DNA of 64,000 nucleotides from Isoetes taiwanensis (lineage: Eukaryota; Streptophyta; Lycopodiopsida; Isoetales; Isoetaceae), in NCBI GenBank assembly GCA_021234155.1, contig JAJEKV010000002.1, positions 33,497,123 to 33,561,122 on the forward strand, in the 5' to 3' direction. The notes under the pieces were generated by a model. The model had not been told where the DNA came from. It ran no database searches and was given only the letters and a program-made list of their open reading frames with translations. Both the position numbers and the translations under genes were made by a program. Below are positions 1-12,308 of the stretch, piece by piece (the stretch's first letter is position 1; each line of letters begins with the position of its first letter).

Positions 1-417
1 AGGCCTCAAGTCGCACTTAACACCTAAAGGACATCAATAAAGACAGAGTTACCACCAAGTTACTACATGGTGGTCTTGGATCTTGGATAGCACTGCTGGC
101 ACACATTTGCTTAAGGCCGGAGGGATCCACATTTGATGGCGTGTAACCATGAGAGCTAACAAGAAGGGAGTTTTTAGGGCCATTTTGCGTATGTATATTT
201 GGGGGTTTGTGTATGTATATTTGCGTATGCAAGTTTCATCCAAGGAGGAGTCGATTTGCCTTTTGAAAGTGCGCATACAAAAAGGACTTTTTGTCCCCCT
301 TCAGACGTAGATGACATACCTCTTTATGTATAAGTGCATCCCATGGTCTTAAGGGCAGTATGCTAGTTGCAGTGCCACTTAATAGATAGATTAATGAGGC
401 CCTTGATTTGATCATTG
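1..417. other. Left-edge spacer, no gene seen
   Basis: Short frames are open on the minus strand but none resembles a known protein or shows coding bias. The stretch ends at the target-site duplication of LINE-A. I see no promoter, RNA gene or repeat here. Confidence 0.4.
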
Positions 418-435
418 TAATTTAGGGGTTCACGT
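418..435. repeat. 5' target-site duplication of LINE-A
   Basis: The 18 bases TAATTTAGGGGTTCACGT recur exactly at 6966-6983, flanking the L1 copy. The first base or two are ambiguous because the element tail is itself TAA-rich. An exact repeat of this length at the two ends marks a target-primed insertion. Confidence 0.9.
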
Positions 436-465
436 TTTTTTTGCAGCAAGAATAGGAGATGAACG

Positions 466-2829
466 TTGGGCGCTTCGTTTGGCGCCTCGAACTCCGTGCG
501 AAACCCAGACTCGATGGATGAGGCCTTCTTGGAGGCTGTTCTCCAGGGTCTGGGCTTCCCGGATATCCCATCTGACTTCGATGTGACAGTTGCAGCATTG
601 GATAGCTTAATCACACAATCATACAATTCTAGAACTAGAATTGGATTTAGTAGATCAAATTTGAGCAGTCATTATCTTAGTATTCTGTGCTTTGATAGAG
701 TAGGTTCTTTAAGAGTCTCGGCCCATAACTCGGGCTACCTTGCGTTAGGAAGATTTTCACGAAACCTCTTTCAAATCTCGGTACTGGAAAGATTTGGGAT
801 TGAACCTATCCTTCACTGGACAGATTTCTTCGACCTCCGGCCAGCCTGGTTCTTCACTGATTTACAGATCTTAGTGTGGAGATTTGCGGGGGAAAACTAA
901 GAATGGCAAGCAGAACTGAGAAAAATGTTCGGGTCTCCTCAAAAACCCAATTGAAAGAGAGAAGGCCCTCAGAATCATTGAAGACGAAGAATGGACGAAC
1001 ATTTTTTGGCTGAAAAGCAGGAATGAGAAGGTGTGGGAAAAAATGAAAACCATGTACATTACCTTCGCGCTTATACAAGATCAGCAAAAAGCTGCTGCGG
1101 TTTGCATGGATGTGCTTGGGGATGGAGTTATATGTGAAACCTTGGACAAGATGAAAGCTTTGGAGAAGGATTATGCTTCTGGCAGGGCTAATGACCGAGA
1201 TTTGGCTCGGAATTTTCTAAGAATTATGGTTAAGCAAGGTCACTCTGAATCAGATTGCTGTAGCCTTAAAAATAATATTTTTCAGAAATCCATGAACGAG
1301 CTCCTCAATCTGGCAAAAACCATGCTAGTCGACCTGGAGAACCTCAAATGGAACTCCAATGCCTCTATAAAACTGATCAAGAGGTGGGAGGAAGCTGAAG
1401 ACCATGTCATTGAAAGACACCGTAAGCAGGCTCTAAGCAAGCTTCCATCAGGCGCGGATTTAGTCTTAGGGGACGTCTCTCGGGAATATGGTATCTTCCA
1501 GACCAGACTCAAGAAGGACACCAATGCATGCAAGATCAGAGACTCCAATGGCTATTTTAACCCTCTTGAGACGGAACAGTGCGAATGCAAGAACTGCGAA
1601 AGCATAAATAACTCTGGAATGGGCAAAGCAAGTACCATCGTTGGAGATCAGAGTGTCAGCAACCGGATTCCTATTCTGGGTAAAAGCGACAAAGCTAAAG
1701 GTCAAATTCTTCCCTCTTATAAAAATGCTTTGCTTAACATAGTTTCTTGTGATAACCCATCTGATAAACCCATAGCTAATTCGGATTATATAGATCTTTC
1801 GGGTATCCAAGACTCTACAGCTATTAATTTATATTCTGAAAGAGGCCTGATCATTCATTTTCCTATCAATTGCCCATCCATTGGTGAAGTCAAGTTTTGG
1901 ATTACCAAGACCCATAGAATCCCCATTCTATCCTTGCTCAAGATCGATGACAAAACTTTCCAAATCTTGTGCAGAGATAATTTTAGTGTTACTCACATGC
2001 TAAAAAAGAAGCTGGGTAAAATTAGTAACAATGATTTCTATATTATGAGATGGAGCCCGTTCTTTACCCCTGGTAACACTAATCATATTTCTACCTCTAC
2101 TTGGATTACCCTACCCAATCTGCCTCCCGCTTTATGGACTTTCTCTCACCTTAAGGCAATATCGGGTAATCTGGGGGAAATCATTTCCATAAACATTCCT
2201 CAAACTAACTTCCCCTCGGTTTGTATATCCAAGGAAATTGACTCTAAGTGGTTGAGGAAGGTTAAAATTAAACTTTTAGAGGGCAGAACTATGGATCTGG
2301 ATATTGTTTACTCTAAACTTCCTGTCCTCAGAAACCCAAAAAAGAGCCTCCTCCTTGTGACAGAGGCCCCTTTAATATAAAGCCTCCTCTTATCATCAGA
2401 CAAGAATGGCACCCTAAAAAGAAAGAAAATGATAATGAGGCTGATAAAAGCGGTAAGGTCACCAATGAAATTGTCTTTCGTGCCCCTGCAGAGGATGAAA
2501 GGGAGTATACTCTTAATACCGAGCCTAACTCTCCTTATTTTGATAATAACTGGAATATTTTTCTTAGAAACATCAATATGGAGGTCAAATTCAAAACTGG
2601 TATTATGACTCTCTCCGTCCCCCTCGAAGATGATAACCATTCTGAAGCTGATTCCGAGAGCTATAGTTCTGAGAACGAATTTTTACATTCCTGTGACGAC
2701 GAAGGTTGGAAGCAGATCACAAAGAAAAGAGGTAGGGGACAGAAAAAATCCTATGTTGGACCAGTCAGGGTCAGCCCCAGAAATTCTGCCATTCAGTCTA
2801 GGATGGCCAAAGGTTTGTATAAATGTTAA
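466..2829 (+). pseudogene. LINE-A ORF1 (DUF4283-like nucleic-acid-binding protein), frameshifted
   Basis: Coding-like sequence is spread over three frame blocks: 466-900, 1031-2380 and about 2341-2829. The middle block ends with a DUF4283-like region (about 1850-2340) that contains RWSPFF, TWITLPNLPPALW and SGNLGEI. This is the usual ORF1 fold of plant L1 elements, which bind element RNA. The last block holds the acidic-then-basic tail DEGWKQITKKRGRGQKK typical of ORF1 C-termini. The switch between blocks two and three falls at a six-A run near 2336-2343, suggesting a simple homopolymer slip. No CCHC zinc knuckle was seen. The first 466-900 block is assigned only by position. Confidence 0.7.
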
Positions 2830-5800
2830 TGTGTAATTCCTTAAGAGTCATTACCTGGAATCTCCAGGGAATTAATAATCTTATCAAAAAGGAGCGTTTA
2901 AAAGTCTGCCTATCCTCCTTTAACCCTGACATCCTGCTCATCCAGGAGCACAAGATTCATGATCCCAACGATAATACTATCATCTCCAGGGCTCTCCCCC
3001 CAAATTTTAAAATTTGGTCCATAAGTGCTAACGACTCTTCTGCAGGTATTGCTATTGCTTGGAATCAGAGGACTGATCTGCAAATAGACCATATGATTCA
3101 TGATAATAATGGTAGATGGCAGATCTTGGTGGGCAGGCTCGGGTCTGGTAAAATTGCTCTAGTTAATGTCTACTCTTATCATAATCCCTCTGACAAAATT
3201 TTGGTTTGGAACAAAATCAACTCTAGCTTAGCGAGCTTAGATATTGATGATATGATAATAGGTGGAGATTTCAATATGGTTACTGATAGCTTTATGAAAA
3301 ATAGGAATTTTAAGGCTCTTCTGCCTCAGGAGATGTGTGCCTGGGCCAACCTTCTTTCTGCTCATAATCTCATGCTGGTCAGAACCAAACCCAACTCTTT
3401 CAGCTGGTCTGATCACAGAGCTAACCCCATCTGCTGCATGCATGACAGATTTTATCTCAGTGAAAACATTTGGACCAAAAGCAGTAGGGTTGATAATCTG
3501 ACTGGCTACACCCTCTCTGATCACTACCCTCAGCTGATTAATCTAATTGGTACAGGTAATCATTATAATAGGAAATCTTTTTTCAAGATGAATGTCAGCC
3601 TTCTAGACCATGAAGACTTCCTCACCAAGCTTCAAGATATTTTCAATTGCCATCCCAAACCGGCTAGAGACCATGGTTGGATGTGGTGGTGGATTAATTT
3701 GGCTAAGCATATCAAGAGTTGGTTGAAAGAATCTGGTAAGGAGATACACTATCATAAGCAAGCTAATTTAGCTTTCCTAAGGCACAGGCTTAGTACTGCT
3801 CCTATTGATCAGCAAGATGATATAAAGATTCAGATAGAAAAAGAAGAGCTCGACATTGCAAAAGGATGGAAAACGAAAGCTAAAATCAAGGAGCTCAAAG
3901 AAGACGAGAGATGCAATTCCAAGTATTTTTTCATTAAAGCCAAAACCAGGATTAAGAGGAATCAGATTTATGAGGTTAAAGTTGGTGATTCCCTCATCTC
4001 GAGAGACTATGATCTTAAGAAGGCTGCTGTTGACCACTTCACCAATATCATGGGTACCAATACTGACTGTTCGGATGATGTGATGGATACCTTCATCAAT
4101 ATTAGAAGCAAAGTTAGCAGCAATCAGAATGAGATGATCTCTTCCCCTTTCACGGAAACGAGCTTAAGGAAGTTGTTATGGGCATGGACAATGGTAAAAC
4201 TCCGGGACCAGATGGTTTACCAGCTGAATTTTTTAAAAAGGCCTGGCCTATCCTAAATGAAGGAGTCACCAAGTTAGCCAATGAGTTCAGGATCTGTAAG
4301 CGCATGGATGCTAGAATCAACACTAGCCTCATCACTCTTATCCCGAAAATTGATTCACCCATTTCCTTTGCTGACTATAGACCTATTTCTCTAACTAATG
4401 TTATCTACAAGATAATTGCAGGTGCTATTGCTGCCAGGCTCAAGAAAGTTTTGGACTCTGTTATTAGCAGTACCCAATCAGCTTATCTCAAAGACAGGTT
4501 CATCCTGGATAATGTGGTTACTGCAATTTTAGGACTGCAATGGGCTAAAGACTCCAAGCAAGATATAGCCCTCCTAAAACTGGATATTACAAAAGCCTTC
4601 GACATGGTTAGTTGGAAGTTTCTTTATAAGAGTTGCAGGGCTCTTGGCTTCAATGAGGAGAGCATTGATATGTTCAAAGCTATTCTTAGTAATTCTAGAT
4701 CTGCAGTTTATAAATGGTGAGACCAGGCCCTTCTTCTCTATTCAAAGAGGGGTAAAACAAGGTTGTCCTCTTGCACCCTTTCTTTTTTTAATTATTATGG
4801 AAGCTTTGCATAGCAGAATGGAAGATGCCAAGAATAATAAATCCATTAAAGGTCTTCAGCTCCCGGACAACCCCCAGGTGGACCAAATTCTCAATGGACA
4901 TTTTGCAGATGATACATTCATTCTGACCTCAATGGGCCACAATTCCATCATCAACATTCAAAGTATCCTTCAAGACTTTGGTCATGCTTCGGGATGCAGA
5001 ATTAATCCTCTTAAATCGGCCATTCAATCTAGGGAGATTGACAAAGGTACTCAAGCGGCTGACCTTTTTGGATGTAAGTATTACTCCCCTTGCACTAAAT
5101 CTAAAATTTTAGGGATCCTTTTTGCCATCAGAAGTAATGCTTCTGATTTGTGGCTTGATATTATTGAGAAATTCTATAAAAAGGTTGACTCCCTAAATTC
5201 CAAGTATCTTTCTAAAAATGGAAGAGCCATAATTGCCAACTTTGTGATCTCTTCTTCTCAGGTTTATCAATCCTCGGTCATTCTGGCTTCCAAAAAGGTC
5301 ACTAACAAGCTTCAAAGTATTATTGGCAGGTTTATTGCATGTGGTCAAAATAAGAGATGCTGGCATCCAGTTTCGATGGAGGAATGTTGCAAGCCTAAAA
5401 AAGAAGGTGGTCTAGGTACCATGAACATCAGAAAACATGGATTAGCATTAGCTGCTAAATACTTTCACAGGGCTTGCTATGATAATATTAAGCACCCTAT
5501 TTCGATTCTGATCAGATACTACATCAACAAATGCCACCCGTACGGATGGAGGATCCTCAAAATGGAATTGCCCTATTCTATCTTTTTTCCTTTCTCTGTC
5601 CCTGTTGCTACTCCAGGTATAATCAAGAAATGGATCAATGCTTGGATCGAGGTTAGACAGATGTATACTTGGGAAAAAGGTCTCTCTATGGAGCAATCCA
5701 TCTTCTGGAACCCGGCCTTAATCCTTGATAATCCCAACTTATGCCTTGCTTGCCACTTTCCAGAACAAGCCAAATTATGGAAGCAAAAAGGGATTACTCT

Positions 5801-6479
5801 TATCAGCCATCTTTTTGATGACAATGGCATTATCCATTTCCAGAATTCTATCCTTGCTGAAGAGGATAATCAAACGAGACTGCTCTATGAAGCCATTACT
5901 AACATTATCATGCAGGGCAGATGGTCTCACTCTCCAGACCCATGGAATCACAAAGGTAAAACTGGATATACTGTCAGGCTGGCTTACAGATTCTTCATGA
6001 GTCAACAGGAAATCACTATTCACTTAAAATGGGGAGTCTCCCCAGACACAGCCAGGAAGAACTTGGATTTTATGTGAAGAAACCCGATCAATCCAAAGAT
6101 CAAGGCTTTTATGTGGCAGTTATGGCACAAAGGCCTGGCAACCAACTGTAAGAGATTTCGTTTATCAATGACTAACTCGGATTTGTGTGACAGATGTCTT
6201 GCTGACAAAGAGGATGAGGAACATCTTTTCAGATCATGCCTATGGTCGGAGTGGATATTGGAACTAGCCTCTAATATCCTTGGCCAAAACCTGGTAGCCT
6301 TGAGCCAAAGAGACTTCTTTATGCCTATCAACCCGACTGATTGGAGAATCTACATCCTCCTATGGAGGATTTGGAAAGGAAGGAACATCTTTATTTTTAA
6401 TTATGAAATAATCCCCCCGGAAGGAATCATTAAACAGGTATTGTATGACATCAATTGGATAATGAATATTAATGGGTGA
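2823..6479 (+). pseudogene. LINE-A ORF2 (endonuclease, reverse transcriptase, zf-RVT), broken
   Basis: The N-terminal EEP endonuclease keeps its signature residues: TWNLQG (about 2850), IQEHK, GGDFNMV (about 3260) and LSDHYP (about 3510). The reverse transcriptase shows GKTPGPDGLPAEFF, LKLDITKAFD, QGCPLAPFLF and FADDTF, so both catalytic aspartates of the xADD box remain. It is spread over three frames, with shifts near 4165 and 4710. A TGA at 6075-6077 stands where relatives have Trp, just before the zf-RVT region (6111-6479, CDRCLADKEDEEHLFRSC). The protein would nick target DNA and copy its own RNA there. This copy is dead. Confidence 0.88.
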
Positions 6480-6965
6480 TATAGTTGCTGCTGCAGATAC
6501 TCTTTTTCTTATGACCAGGAGGCTCGAATGGAAGAAAAACAAGGCGGACATTAACCAGGAATGGATCAAGTTTTTTGGAGCTGTTGATACCTCTGTGCAT
6601 GGAGAAACAATTTGTACCTGTGGTTGCTGTTGTGACCAGAATTCAGATATTAGAAGGGAGCTGCTTTGCAGGGCCAAGGATGCCAAAGGAAGATACAACA
6701 TGGCAAAGGCAGGCACCTGCATGTGTGTTTACTGCGTCTTCCACACCATCTTCAAAGGGAAAGCAAGGAAGTGCACAAACCTGAATCTTAAAACAATCCA
6801 TTAAGCTCAAAGTTCAAAGCATATCGATCTCTGTCTCTGCTACTGCTGCTACTTTTTATTTTGCATAAACTCATATTTTCTTAAGGGTTAAACTTCCCTT
6901 GAACAAAGTTATTTGTACACTTAATTATACTTAAATATAAATAGCCTTCAATAAAAAAATAATAA

Positions 6966-6983
6966 TAATTTAGGGGTTCACGT
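6966..6983. repeat. 3' target-site duplication of LINE-A
   Basis: Exact copy of the 18 bases at 418-435, directly after the TAA-rich tail. Confidence 0.9.
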
Positions 6984-7893
6984 GACTGGATCCCATTGAA
7001 AGACCGTTCACCGTTTACAAAGGAGTCCCTTCTCTTCAACACAATCATTGTTGGAGGATGACATTTTGAAACTACTGAATTATTTATAACATGCGTTGCA
7101 TATGTTATATAAGGTCGGATATGATCGGATTTCACTCTACACCATTCATTTTAGCATGAGGAGGAGGAGAGGAGCGTCCCTAGAGATCGACTGGCCTATG
7201 AGCCACACAGACCTCATTCATATGGCCATTCGTCTATGGGGAGAGTGTGTATACAATAAGTGCTCAGAGGAGGTAGCAAGTTATTGATTTGAAGCTTTGG
7301 AACAATTTTGATTGATTGTCTCTAAGAAGGAATTGACCAGAGGTTCCATGTAACATCCCTCCTAATTCAGGATAAGTATGCTGGAAATTGATCAGAGACG
7401 CCATGTAACATCCCTCCTGATTCAGTATGTTATCGAACTGTTAAAGTCAAGGTTAAGTATCTTATCATGATAGGAATGATTAGATTGGCTAATCATAGTC
7501 ACATCTCCTCCTGGGTGACATGTTTAGACCTTAAATCTCCTAGTGCTACATTTACCATTTAGAGCCCTTAATTTATTAGGGTCACACAAACCAAATGTCC
7601 AAACCCATGTTCACCTTTTAGTTAGACTTAATCGCCAATTATACAAATGAATCCTCACCACCAAGGAGAGATCCCAAACTCGAGGAACCCTAATTCTGAG
7701 CTCCTCTTCTTGTTTTTCCTCTTGTGTGATCAGTCTAAAATGAACTATGATACAAACTAAAAAAATGTCTTCTCTCATTTTGAGGTTAAGTGAGCAATGA
7801 CCATCTGACAAAAGACATGAGGTGTGATGGACTACTCCAGACAGAGCACCTTCGTGTGTGCATCTTCTATGTCTGAGGGCCTTTGATCTAGTT
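6984..7893. other. AT-rich spacer with a small tandem duplication
   Basis: No gene recognised. Around 7331-7430 a 54-base unit occurs twice, each copy containing CCATGTAACATCCCTCCT followed by an ATTCAG box, with about ten differences. Short open frames exist but have no recognisable product. Confidence 0.5.
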
Positions 7894-8496
7894 GTTTTTT
7901 TTTTTTTTTTTTTTTGGTGAGGGCAAGGTGGGGTTTTTTATATTTCATTTAAAGAAAATACATAAAGAAAAGGAGTGAAGATATCACTCTGGTGTCCGCC
8001 TTTCTTACAAGAAAAGGCTTAAAAAAGATATATAATAGATAATATAGTCTATAATGTGGCCTAGATATGAATCCACCAAATAGCCTTAAGCTGAGATTTA
8101 GCATAAGATAACTTATGTACAAGATATCTAGAAAAATCATCCGATATTATATAGAAAAATTGGAGTTCTGTAAGTCCAGAAAATTGAAGCTGATCCACAG
8201 CATCAATCGGGTCCTAGATAGTAAGATCAACTACTGTTGTGTTGCCAAAAATATTCAGCATTTTGTCTAGCTGTTTGATCGTGTAAGTAGAAAAATCAAG
8301 GAGTAGAAGTACATGTGCCTCACGTCAGAACCTCAAAATATGGCTTCAATCCATTAAATCTCTATACTTCTGACCTTTTTAGCATCCGCTTCAGAGCCTT
8401 TGCATGTACCACTTCTTATTTCAACTGGATCACTATGTCAGCAACCTCTGTTCAGGAAATGGATTGGACTTCTCCTTCTTCAGCCCCGTGCACTGA
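7894..8496 (-). mobile_element. LINE-C, 3' untranslated end of a minus-strand L1
   Basis: A T-run at 7895-7915 is a poly(A) tail read on the minus strand. Next to it lies a block whose reverse complement ends AATGAAATATAAAAAACCCC then CACC-type bases, a layout shared with the minus-strand fragment at 21122. It is proposed to be the missing 3' UTR of the L1 coding piece at 12309-13505, separated from it by insertion of LINE-D. The link rests on orientation, order and a near-match repeat at the junctions, not on alignment to an intact copy. Confidence 0.5.
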
Positions 8497-8508
8497 TGCA
8501 CCTAGTTT

Positions 8509-11500
8509 AGAATAGAATAGAATACATTTATGTCCTTTGTGCCATAAGGCCCCTGGACTTGTGTAGCATGGGCGAGCTCCCTACAAGGGTGCTACTAGCA
8601 CATCACGCTGTTTTAATGTAGCCTTTTCTGAAGGCTGACTTTTTTCCTTTAATACCAGCACCCCGCTTTACCTCGGCTTCTTGGCCGTGCAGTGATGCGT
8701 CGTTATCAATCAGCTTTTAGCTGAGCAATTTGTGTGAGGCTATATGACCCGTATTGTACAGATCATATTACAAGCCCTCTTTCACTGTGTACCTCTCTGT
8801 GTCTGGTCATCATTCTTTGGATCGCATCTGCCAGATCCCGTAACGATTCCGTCATCTTCATCATCCTGTGGATTGGTTCCCCCCACTTTATATTTCTATA
8901 TCTGTCCCTGATGTCCCCATAGATCGGGCAGTCGTTAATCATATGGTTTTCATCCTCTATTCCCCCCCTGTCACATATTCTGCATATCCTGTCCTCCTTG
9001 TCTATCCCTCTCCATCTGTCCTTTTCGATTCTTAGGTCGTGGCTTCCCATCCCCGAATCGACCCGGATGTCCCTTCTGTTCTTCCCCAATATGTTATCCC
9101 GGTACACCTGGTGTCCCATCTGTTGGTCTGGATTAAAAACTTGTACGAGCCAGTCTGTCTTGGGTCCTGTATGTCTCTGCAGCCATGCTCTTGTCGCTAT
9201 GTCTGTCCACTCCTCATTCCACTGCTCTTCTTCTATCAGGTTACTCAGGTTTAGTCCCATCTTCCTGGTCCATGTTGCCACCTCTCTGAACCATCCAGTG
9301 CCTTCAAGGATGTGTGATTTTCTTTGGTCGGTGATTGCAATCTTTGGGCCGACTTCCCTTGGATGTCTCCGCGTTTGTCTAAAGCGGGTATCTTATGGTT
9401 CTCTCCCATGCTCTCACTTCCATCGGCCTTTGCCCCGTTTGAGGACCATGGTTTGTCGCTGGCGTGTTTGTCCTTACCCTGAATTCCTGTCTGTGCCATT
9501 GTCTAAAAATTCCTTCCTGCTTTTCCCAGTTTCTTTCTGTTAAGCCTGGCCCCCATGCTTCTGCTCCGTACAACTGGGTGGTGGCTATCGCTGCACTAAA
9601 TAGGTAACATTTGATGTCCCAATCAGTTATTCGACTTCTGTTACAGAAGTTTTTCATGTTAAAGTAACTTCCTATAGCTGATTGGAATCTGGCGTTAGCT
9701 CCTTTGGCCCACTTCCCTGTGCCATGTGCATCATAACCTAGATATCTGTATTCTGTTGCTTCCTCTATCTCCTTCTCTTTATATCTGAAAGGTTTATGCC
9801 TGTTCCTGTGTCCAAAGATCACTATCTTTGTTTTTGCTAGGTTCACTGTTAGCCCTGTATCTTCACAAAATTGTTCCAGAATTTTGAGCAATCTGTGCAT
9901 TCCTTTGTTTTTTGTTGCCATCATACTAAGATCGTCCGCATATAGCATTATTGGTACCTTAGTGTCTCCCAGTGTGGGGGCATACTCGTCCCCTTGCTGA
10001 TCTGTTATGTATCCCTGTAGTGCATCTATGTATATTCCAAACAGAGTTGGGGATAACGGGCATCCCTGCTTCACACCTGTGTCACATATTATCGGCTGTC
10101 CTTCCTGCTCCATCTTTGCATACACCTTGTGGTACAGTCTTGCGATCGATCCTACCATGCTTCTCGGGGCTTGCATATCCATTAGTCTTTTTAGCAGCTT
10201 CTCTCTGGATCAGATCGAACGCTTTTCTGAAATCTACAAAGCGGCCAGATTATTTTCTTTCCATGCGCTTTGTTCTCGCTCTATTAGTATCCGGCGGTCA
10301 CGAGATGATCGTGGTTGAGTGCTGCGTCCGAACCCGAATTGCCCTTGTGCTCTCACATTTCCTTCCTCTGCCCATTTCTTTAGTTTGTTATCCAGTACCT
10401 TTCCAAACCATTTTGCGAAAATCGAGCTTACCATTATCGTCCTATAGTTCCCTGGATCTTTTCTATTCCCCCGCCTTATGTAGGGGTATGACTCTGTTGT
10501 ATGTCCATCCGTGCGGGAGCCCTCAGATGTATGATGCCATTAAAATGTCTCACATTGCACATGCGCTAATTTACGTCTCGGCAAGCATTTCAGCAATTCC
10601 ACGGTCAGGCCGTATAAATCTGGTGCTTTGTGATTAGCCATTTTGTTTAGGGCTAACATTACTTCCAACATATTGAAGCATGGTTTGTCCGGGTCATGCT
10701 GTATTGGTATTGGTACCGGTGGCGCCCCTGTCTTATATAATTTGTCCAGATATGTCTCCCATCCCTCGGTTCCAATGTCATCTTGTTCGTCCCTTGCTTT
10801 TACATTGCTACCCCCTCCTTTGTTTTTGAATCCTTTCCAGAATCTTCGGGGCTGTTTTCTCAGCAGTTTTCCCATGTACCATTGGTGCTGTAGCAGGTTA
10901 TTGTATCTTTTCTTCTTTAGTAACCTTATGTATGCTGCCTTCTCTTCTCGGTATGTCTCCCTCCCCTTATGCTTTCTTAATTTCCTCTTGTGTTCTCTGC
11001 ACTCGTCATCATACCATACTGAAGCTCTGAATGCCCCGTTCTTCCTAATTTTGATCCTTCTCCCAAACACATCTGCTGCTACCCTTATCATTATGTCATT
11101 GAGGGTATTCCCATTGTCAATTGCATTGTGTTCCCCCCAGTCCCATTTTCCCATTTCATCCTTGATCATTTGGGTAAAGGTTTCTGCGTACCTTTCCTGG
11201 AATTGAATTCTTACCCTGTCTTTGTTATCCTTCTTTATTTCTGTGCCATCCTTTTGTGGCGTCTCATCCAATCTAAATGTTAGTTTGATCGGTCTATGGC
11301 TTTCCCTTTTCCCAGTCGGCCATTCCTGTAGCATTAGCCCTTCTACCTTTTCTGCTGCTTGGTCGCTCAAAATTATATAATCCACTATGCTCTTACCATG
11401 TGAGTTTTGGCTCGTAAAACCTCCCGATCCCCTCCATCTTTTCGTGCCATTAGCTATGATCACCCCCCCTGCCGTCGTGGAGACTTCCAAAGAATAGCTC

Positions 11501-12298
11501 ACCCCTAGCGTTGACCTCAGCCTTATCTTACGTATCCCTCTCGCCATTCCTCGGTGTCCTCGCCGTGTACACTATCTGACCATCTTTCTCATCCGCGTGC
11601 GTAATTTGTGCTTGTTCCTGTCTGGTTCTGGCATTTAGATCTCCTACTATAATCATTGGTCCTTGTCCCTTCCATTTCGTTATGTTCTCTCCCAGTTCCA
11701 AAGCAATTCCGGACTTATCATTTGTTTGGCGGGTAATATGCAATTATCAGAACTACCTCTTGTTTGTTTTTCAATTGAATATTCAAAACCATATATCTTT
11801 TATTGATATCTGAATGTAACATACATGCATTGTGAGCCGCACTATTCTTTATATGACAAGCCAGACCTGCACTCCCTCTCCCTTTCTTGAAATCCCTGTC
11901 TTTCCAACATGTAAATAGCTGGTACCCTTCCTCCTCTGGTAACCTTTTAGTGTTATGCTCCCATGTCTCTGCCAAACATATTATGTCGCAGCCGTGGGCA
12001 CCTTCCAGTCTTTCTCCATCATCCCATGGGTACCCGGTACAGTTCCAGTACCATAATGTCAGCGTCTTTTCCCCCGAGGTTGCTCCTTCGGGGTCTCCAT
12101 GTTTTCCGTGCCATTCCCCATTCTCCTTGGCCTCCCCCTGGTTTTCATTGTCGGGGTTGGCCCTTCGAGCCCTGCTTGATTTGTTCGCTCTTCGTTTCCC
12201 CCGTTTCCGCTTCCTCCTATTGCTCTGTTCTGGCTCCCATCTACCGTGATTGCTCTTAGTGCCTCCCTCTGCATTCTGTTCTCCTGCATCTGTTCTCC
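8509..12298 (-). mobile_element. LINE-D: minus-strand non-L1 LINE with (ATTCT)n tail
   Basis: On the minus strand the element runs from about 12298 down to a three-copy pentamer tail at 8509-8523. It encodes an EEP endonuclease followed by a reverse transcriptase of a type clearly different from the L1 copies here: the box near the active site reads QGCPLSPTLFGIYIDAL. A Cys/His region follows. The 5' part (12059-12298) has an open, basic, low-complexity frame that may be the end of an ORF1. The flanks 8497-8509 and 12299-12311 agree at 11 of 13 bases and may be an aged target duplication. Related copies are LINE-F and LINE-G. Confidence 0.75.
8763..12055 (-). pseudogene. LINE-D endonuclease and reverse transcriptase, frameshifted
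   Basis: Read on the minus strand, the endonuclease begins near 12055 with LWYWNCTGYPWDD, then LAETWEHN (about 11965) and IIVGDLNAR (about 11660). It closes with DYIILSDQA (about 11375) and a REShRP box where SDH is usual, so the last catalytic pair looks altered. The reverse transcriptase (10434-9379) has VKQGCPLSPTLFG and LYADDLSM, with both aspartates present. The C-terminal part (9281-8763) holds CRICDRGGIEDENHMINDC, a CCHC-like finger. At least five separate frame blocks mean it is not functional. Residue identities are read directly; clade placement is left open. Confidence 0.8.
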
Positions 12299-12308
12299 TG
12301 CATCTAGT

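Larger units (their letters stand above)
436..6965 (+). mobile_element. LINE-A: full-length degenerate plant L1 retrotransposon
   Basis: A non-LTR retrotransposon of about 6.5 kb lies between exact target-site duplications. It starts with a T-run and carries an ORF1 with a DUF4283-like RNA-binding region, then ORF2 with endonuclease, reverse transcriptase and a C-terminal zf-RVT region. It ends in an A/TAA-rich tail near 6950-6965. Both ORFs are broken by frameshifts and at least one stop, so the copy cannot move by itself. The non-coding part 6480-6950 includes an open but unrecognised Cys-rich frame (6472-6804), taken as 3' UTR. Length and order of parts fit a complete plant L1. Confidence 0.9.

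Noticed and set aside
6472-6804. Cys-rich 110-codon frame after LINE-A ORF2 as a separate gene
   Set aside because: It lies between the ORF2 stop and the element tail, inside the target duplications, so it is most likely 3' UTR.
8998-12259. Several long plus-strand open frames rich in Ser, Cys and Leu
   Set aside because: They are shadows of the minus-strand LINE-D protein.
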